From: an uncultured Bacilli bacterium
Lineage (GTDB): Bacteria > Bacillota_I > Bacilli_A > RF39 > UBA660
Assembly: GCA_910580135.1 (NCBI GenBank)
Contig: CAJTXC010000008.1
Location: forward strand, 1 to 24,130
Length of the DNA: 24,130 nucleotides
Direction of reading: 5' to 3'
Part shown: positions 21,561 through 24,130 of the stretch, piece after piece
Layout: every line of letters starts with the position of its first letter
Numbering within the stretch: position 1 is the first letter of the stretch
Made by a program: the position numbers and the translations under genes
The notes under the pieces: model-generated
What the model saw: the letters and a program-made list of their open reading frames with translations, nothing else
What the model was told of the DNA's origin: nothing
Databases searched by the model: none

Positions 21561-22235
21561 TTGATAAGTGCTACTTACGAACTAGACGAAGTAATTAAGC
21601 AAAATAGTAATTTAGTTTATAGCATTTGTTCTAAATATCAAGGATATAACGATAAAGAAGACTTACATCAAGTTGGAATGATTGGCCTTATCAATGCTTA
21701 TAAAAATTTTGATTCTACAAAAGATGTTAAATTTTCTACTTATGCTTTTCCATACATTGTTGGAGAAGTTAGTAAATATGTAAGAGAAAATAAATCTGTC
21801 AAAGTAAGCCGAGATTTAATTAAATTAGGAAAAAAGATAAATGAATACATTGAAAAACATAGAAAGGTAAGAGGTTATGAACCTTCTATTTCTGATATAG
21901 CAGTTATGTTAGATACTAAAGAATCTACGGTAATTAGTGCACTTGATGCATGTAAAAGTACTAAAAGTTTAGATGAAGAAATAAATAGTGATGGTAAAGC
22001 AATAACGTTACTTGATGTTACTCCATCAAAGGAGAATATAAGTAAAGAGCAGATGCTTGATTTAAAAGAAGCATTTAAGTATTTATCTAGCGAGGAACAA
22101 ATACTTGTTATTAATAGATATTTTAAAGATTTAACTCAAAGTGAGGTTGCAAATCTTATGGGTGTTAATCAAGTATATGTATCTAGGTTAGAGAAAAAAG
22201 TACTAGTTAAGTTAAAAAATAAGATGGTAGCATGA
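21561..22235 (+). CDS. sigF: Sporulation sigma factor of the SigF/SigG group, probably sigma-F
   Basis: Region 2 (DLHQVGMIGLINAYKNFDSTKDVKFSTYAFPYIVGEVSKYVREN), the VKVSRDLIKLGKKI linker, region 3 (GYEPSISDIAVML) and region 4 (YFKDLTQSEVANLMGVNQVYVSRLEKKVL) match the forespore sigma factors. The spoIIAA-like gene directly upstream favours SigF over SigG. At 224 residues it is about 30 shorter than B. subtilis sigma-F, the loss being at the N-terminus. The TTG start immediately follows the spoIIAA stop, with AAAGGG 11 bases upstream, so translational coupling is likely. The spoIIAB gene, which normally lies between the two, is missing. A terminator follows. Confidence 0.85.
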   Translation: MISATYELDEVIKQNSNLVYSICSKYQGYNDKEDLHQVGMIGLINAYKNFDSTKDVKFSTYAFPYIVGEVSKYVRENKSVKVSRDLIKLGKKINEYIEKHRKVRGYEPSISDIAVMLDTKESTVISALDACKSTKSLDEEINSDGKAITLLDVTPSKENISKEQMLDLKEAFKYLSSEEQILVINRYFKDLTQSEVANLMGVNQVYVSRLEKKVLVKLKNKMVA

Positions 22236-22236
22236 T

Positions 22237-22264
22237 AAAAATTGGGATTATTTCCAATTTTTTT
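22237..22264 (+). terminator. Rho-independent terminator after sigF
   Basis: AAAAATTGG (22237-22245) pairs with CCAATTTTT (22254-22262), then more T's. It separates spoIIAA-sigF from the genes that follow. Confidence 0.8.
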
Positions 22265-22292
22265 GTTATAAATATTATTTTTGTGTTAGAAT
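22263..22292 (+). promoter_or_regulatory. Possible promoter of the gene at 22318
   Basis: TTGTTA (22263-22268), an 18-base spacer and TAGAAT (22287-22292), between the sigF terminator and the AAGGTGG ribosome site. I could not distinguish a sigma-F/G-type promoter. Confidence 0.4.
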
Positions 22293-22317
22293 AAATAATT
22301 ACAAGGTGGTATTTAAT

Positions 22318-23115
22318 ATGAATTTATTAGAAATGAATAATTTTTACGAATATAATAATCTTAAAAGAATTTCAAAAGAAACATATGAACGTATTTTAGA
22401 AAGTGATAATGGTTCAGAACTTATTTCTTTAGCATTTCATGCTAGATATTATAACAAGGTTTATAAAAAAGTAATGAATGGTAATGACGAAGAATTAAAA
22501 AAATATTATAAAGAAAACAATACATTAGTTAACCCACATGATATTTTAAAAATATTTTTAAATAAAAAAGACATAACTGGATTATGGATGTTAACTGGAA
22601 GATATAAAAATTTTATTAATGAAATATATAACCATGTTAAAGATAGTGATGATGAAAATTATAAATTAGAGTTTATTCGTATGTTTGATGTTTCATTGGA
22701 TAATAAAATTGACTTTTTGGAAAATATTAATATTCCTAAGAAAATATTTTGGGATAAAATAGTAAAAAAAGAAAGGTTGTCTTCTTCAAATATTATAAAT
22801 TATATGTTAAAAAAATATGATGCGGTTATTCTTTTTATGTATTTATATAAAGTTAATATGATTGTATCAGAATTACAATATAAAAGATTATTAAAGTTAT
22901 TGGAAATACAAAAAGAAGATTTTATAGAAATAGATGAAGAATTTTATAATAATTATTTAAAAGAATTAACAGAAAATTGTTGGGATCGCATGAATGAAAA
23001 AAAATTAACTAATTATTCTAATAAAAATTCTTTTGATGATATTTTAAAAGCAAAGTATGTATATGATGAAAAAGATCAAATTACTTTTGATACTGTGTTT
23101 GTTAAAAAAATATAA
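22318..23115 (+). CDS. Hypothetical protein between sigF and spoVAC
   Basis: I do not recognise this 265-residue protein. It is hydrophilic, rich in Lys, Asn, Glu and Tyr, mostly helical by pattern (YKKVMNGNDEELKKYYKENN, DILKIFLNKKDITGLWMLTGRYKNFINEIYNHV), with no signal peptide; one moderately hydrophobic stretch (YDAVILFMYLYKVNMIV) is too polar to be a clear membrane helix. The alternating short helices suggest a helical-repeat fold. ATG 22318 is preferred over the GTG at 22306 because that GTG is part of the AAGGTGG ribosome site. It has its own apparent promoter and terminator, so it is a single gene inserted where spoVAA/spoVAB would lie in B. subtilis. Confidence 0.75.
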   Translation: MNLLEMNNFYEYNNLKRISKETYERILESDNGSELISLAFHARYYNKVYKKVMNGNDEELKKYYKENNTLVNPHDILKIFLNKKDITGLWMLTGRYKNFINEIYNHVKDSDDENYKLEFIRMFDVSLDNKIDFLENINIPKKIFWDKIVKKERLSSSNIINYMLKKYDAVILFMYLYKVNMIVSELQYKRLLKLLEIQKEDFIEIDEEFYNNYLKELTENCWDRMNEKKLTNYSNKNSFDDILKAKYVYDEKDQITFDTVFVKKI

Positions 23116-23136
23116 AATTAAATTAGATTTAGTAAA

Positions 23137-23167
23137 AAAGCTTGGTATAATTTGCCAAACTTTTTTT
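23137..23167 (+). terminator. Rho-independent terminator after the unknown gene, containing a -10-like box
   Basis: AAAGCTTGGTA (23137-23147) pairs with TGCCAAACTTT (23153-23163) with one mismatch and one G-T pair, loop TAATT, followed by T's. The stem-loop also contains TGGTATAAT (23143-23151), a perfect extended -10 box that could drive spoVAC, with TTAGAT at 17-base spacing (23123-23128). Confidence 0.7.
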
Positions 23168-23189
23168 CATATTAATACTGGTGATAAAA

Positions 23190-23630
23190 ATGAATAAAGA
23201 AAGGTATAAAGAAATAACAAGCAAAATAGTTCCAGAAGAAGATAAAGTAAAAAATGGAATAATAGCTTTTATAGTTGGTGGTTTAATAGGACTTTTAGGA
23301 CAAATAATAGTAGTTGTTTTAGAAAATGGTTTTGATGTAGCTCATAAAGATGCAACTTCAATAATGATAGTAATATTAATTTTTATTGCATCGCTTCTAA
23401 CAGCACTTGGCTTTTTTGATAATTTGGTAGCTAAAGCAAAAGCTGGTCTTATAGTTCCAATAACTGGTTTTGCACACGCAATGACATCAAGTATGTTAGA
23501 TTATAAAAAAGAAGGATTAGTAACTGGAATAGGGGCCAATGCTTTTAAATTAACTGGTAGCGTAATTTTATATGGAGTAGTATCAGCATATGTTTTTGGA
23601 ATTGTTAGATACTTATTTTTTGGAGGGTAG
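23190..23630 (+). CDS. spoVAC: Stage V sporulation protein SpoVAC
   Basis: The 146-residue membrane protein matches SpoVAC: RYKEITSKIVPEEDKVKNGIIAFIVGGLIGLLGQI start, then DATSIMIVILIFIASLLTALGFFDNLVAKAKAGLIVPITGFAHAMTSSMLDYKKEGLVTGIGANAFKLTGSVILYGVVSAYVFG. Several membrane helices are visible. SpoVA proteins form the inner-membrane channel that loads and releases calcium-dipicolinate in spores. ATG 23190 is chosen because GGTG lies 5 bases upstream; GTG 23181 is part of that site. spoVAD starts 3 bases after its stop, so they are co-transcribed. Confidence 0.95.
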   Translation: MNKERYKEITSKIVPEEDKVKNGIIAFIVGGLIGLLGQIIVVVLENGFDVAHKDATSIMIVILIFIASLLTALGFFDNLVAKAKAGLIVPITGFAHAMTSSMLDYKKEGLVTGIGANAFKLTGSVILYGVVSAYVFGIVRYLFFGG

Positions 23631-23633
23631 ACT

Positions 23634-24130
23634 ATGACTATTAACTTTAATAACGTGTATTTAAAAGCAGCGTCAGCAGTTGCTGGTAAGGATGAAAAAG
23701 AAGGTAATTTTGGTAAACTGTATGATCAAACATATAATGATTATTACGCTGGAGAAAAAACATTCGAACAAGCAGAGATAAAGATGATAAAAGATTCCGT
23801 TAACAAGGTATTAGCTAAAGCAAATAGCTCTTTAGATAACGTAGACGTTATAATTGGGGCAGACTTACTTAACCAAATAACACCAAGTGCTTATGCATCA
23901 GTAGAATTTAACAGACCATTTATGGGTGTTTATAATGCTTGTGCATCTATGTGTGAAGAAATAATAGTAGCATCATCACTACTTCAAAATAAAAGCATAA
24001 ACAGCGTAATATGCAACGTATCATCTCATAACATGACCGCTGAAAGACAGTATAGAAATCCGGTTGAATATGGATGCCCTAAGCCAAAAAGGTCTACGTT
24101 TACGGTAACTGGATCAGCATCAAGTTTATT
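23634..24130 (+). CDS. spoVAD: Stage V sporulation protein SpoVAD, 3' partial
   Basis: The first 165 codons of a thiolase-fold protein run off the window end. Visible: NVYLKAASAVAGKDEKEGNFGKLYDQTYNDYYAGEKTFEQAE, IIGADLLNQITPSAYAS, then the thiolase-type nucleophile-elbow region GVYNACASMCEEIIVAS and SSHNMTAERQYRNPVEYGCPKPKRSTFTVTGS, all typical of SpoVAD. This protein binds dipicolinic acid and is needed for its uptake into the spore. A GGAGG site inside the end of spoVAC precedes ATG 23634. The next gene is expected to be spoVAE. Confidence 0.95.
   Translation, partial: MTINFNNVYLKAASAVAGKDEKEGNFGKLYDQTYNDYYAGEKTFEQAEIKMIKDSVNKVLAKANSSLDNVDVIIGADLLNQITPSAYASVEFNRPFMGVYNACASMCEEIIVASSLLQNKSINSVICNVSSHNMTAERQYRNPVEYGCPKPKRSTFTVTGSASSL

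Overview
The window is a stretch of very AT-rich chromosome, about three quarters A+T by eye, from a spore-forming Gram-positive (Bacillota) relative. TGA acts as a stop (for example at the ends of the vanY-like gene and sufD), so this is the standard code and not the Mollicutes code, and Shine-Dalgarno sites are strong (AGGAGG type). The SUF cluster of sufC-sufD-sufS-sufU-sufB type, short compact proteins, an S-box riboswitch and spoIIA/spoVA genes together fit an uncultured low-GC gut Bacilli or Erysipelotrichia-like lineage. This placement is inference. No tRNA, rRNA, CRISPR, transposase or phage structural gene was seen, and no gene-free stretch exceeds 300 bases.

Layout. 1-1211: 3' part of a VanY-type D,D-carboxypeptidase with Ig-like repeats. 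1284-1954: a RelB/YafQ-type toxin-antitoxin operon with promoter, operator and terminator. 2040-2916: an unknown small gene converging on a HIT-family hydrolase through a shared terminator. 3010-6286: accessory genes, namely a C-terminally truncated serine hydrolase, a tandem GNAT protein, a protein resembling ImmA/IrrE without metal ligands, and a lipoprotein. 6378-10870: a complete SUF Fe-S assembly operon with a very short SufD. 11065-13679: a short SSB, a YhcG-type PDDEXK nuclease and a secreted D,D-carboxypeptidase of the PBP5 class. 13709-14662: an S-box (SAM-I) riboswitch controlling an unusually short methionine adenosyltransferase. 14736-18177 (minus): an XRE-type membrane regulator, a GT2 glycosyltransferase and a polytopic membrane protein. 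18306-20212: a DUF1848 cysteine-rich protein and gpsA. 20282-21148: a tandem helix-turn-helix protein with a recent internal duplication. 21243-24130: sporulation genes spoIIAA, sigF, an unknown gene, spoVAC and the start of spoVAD.

The most notable point is the sporulation block. The SpoIIAA-like STAS protein is followed directly by the sigma-F gene with no spoIIAB between them, and the serine that SpoIIAB phosphorylates is not present in the STAS protein. A perfect Spo0A box lies upstream. This suggests a rewired forespore sigma-factor switch. Other points are the roughly 260-residue SAM synthetase under S-box control, the HTH array built by internal duplication, the C-terminal CxxxCxxC of the DUF1848 protein, and several places where a terminator hairpin of one gene contains the promoter element of the next.
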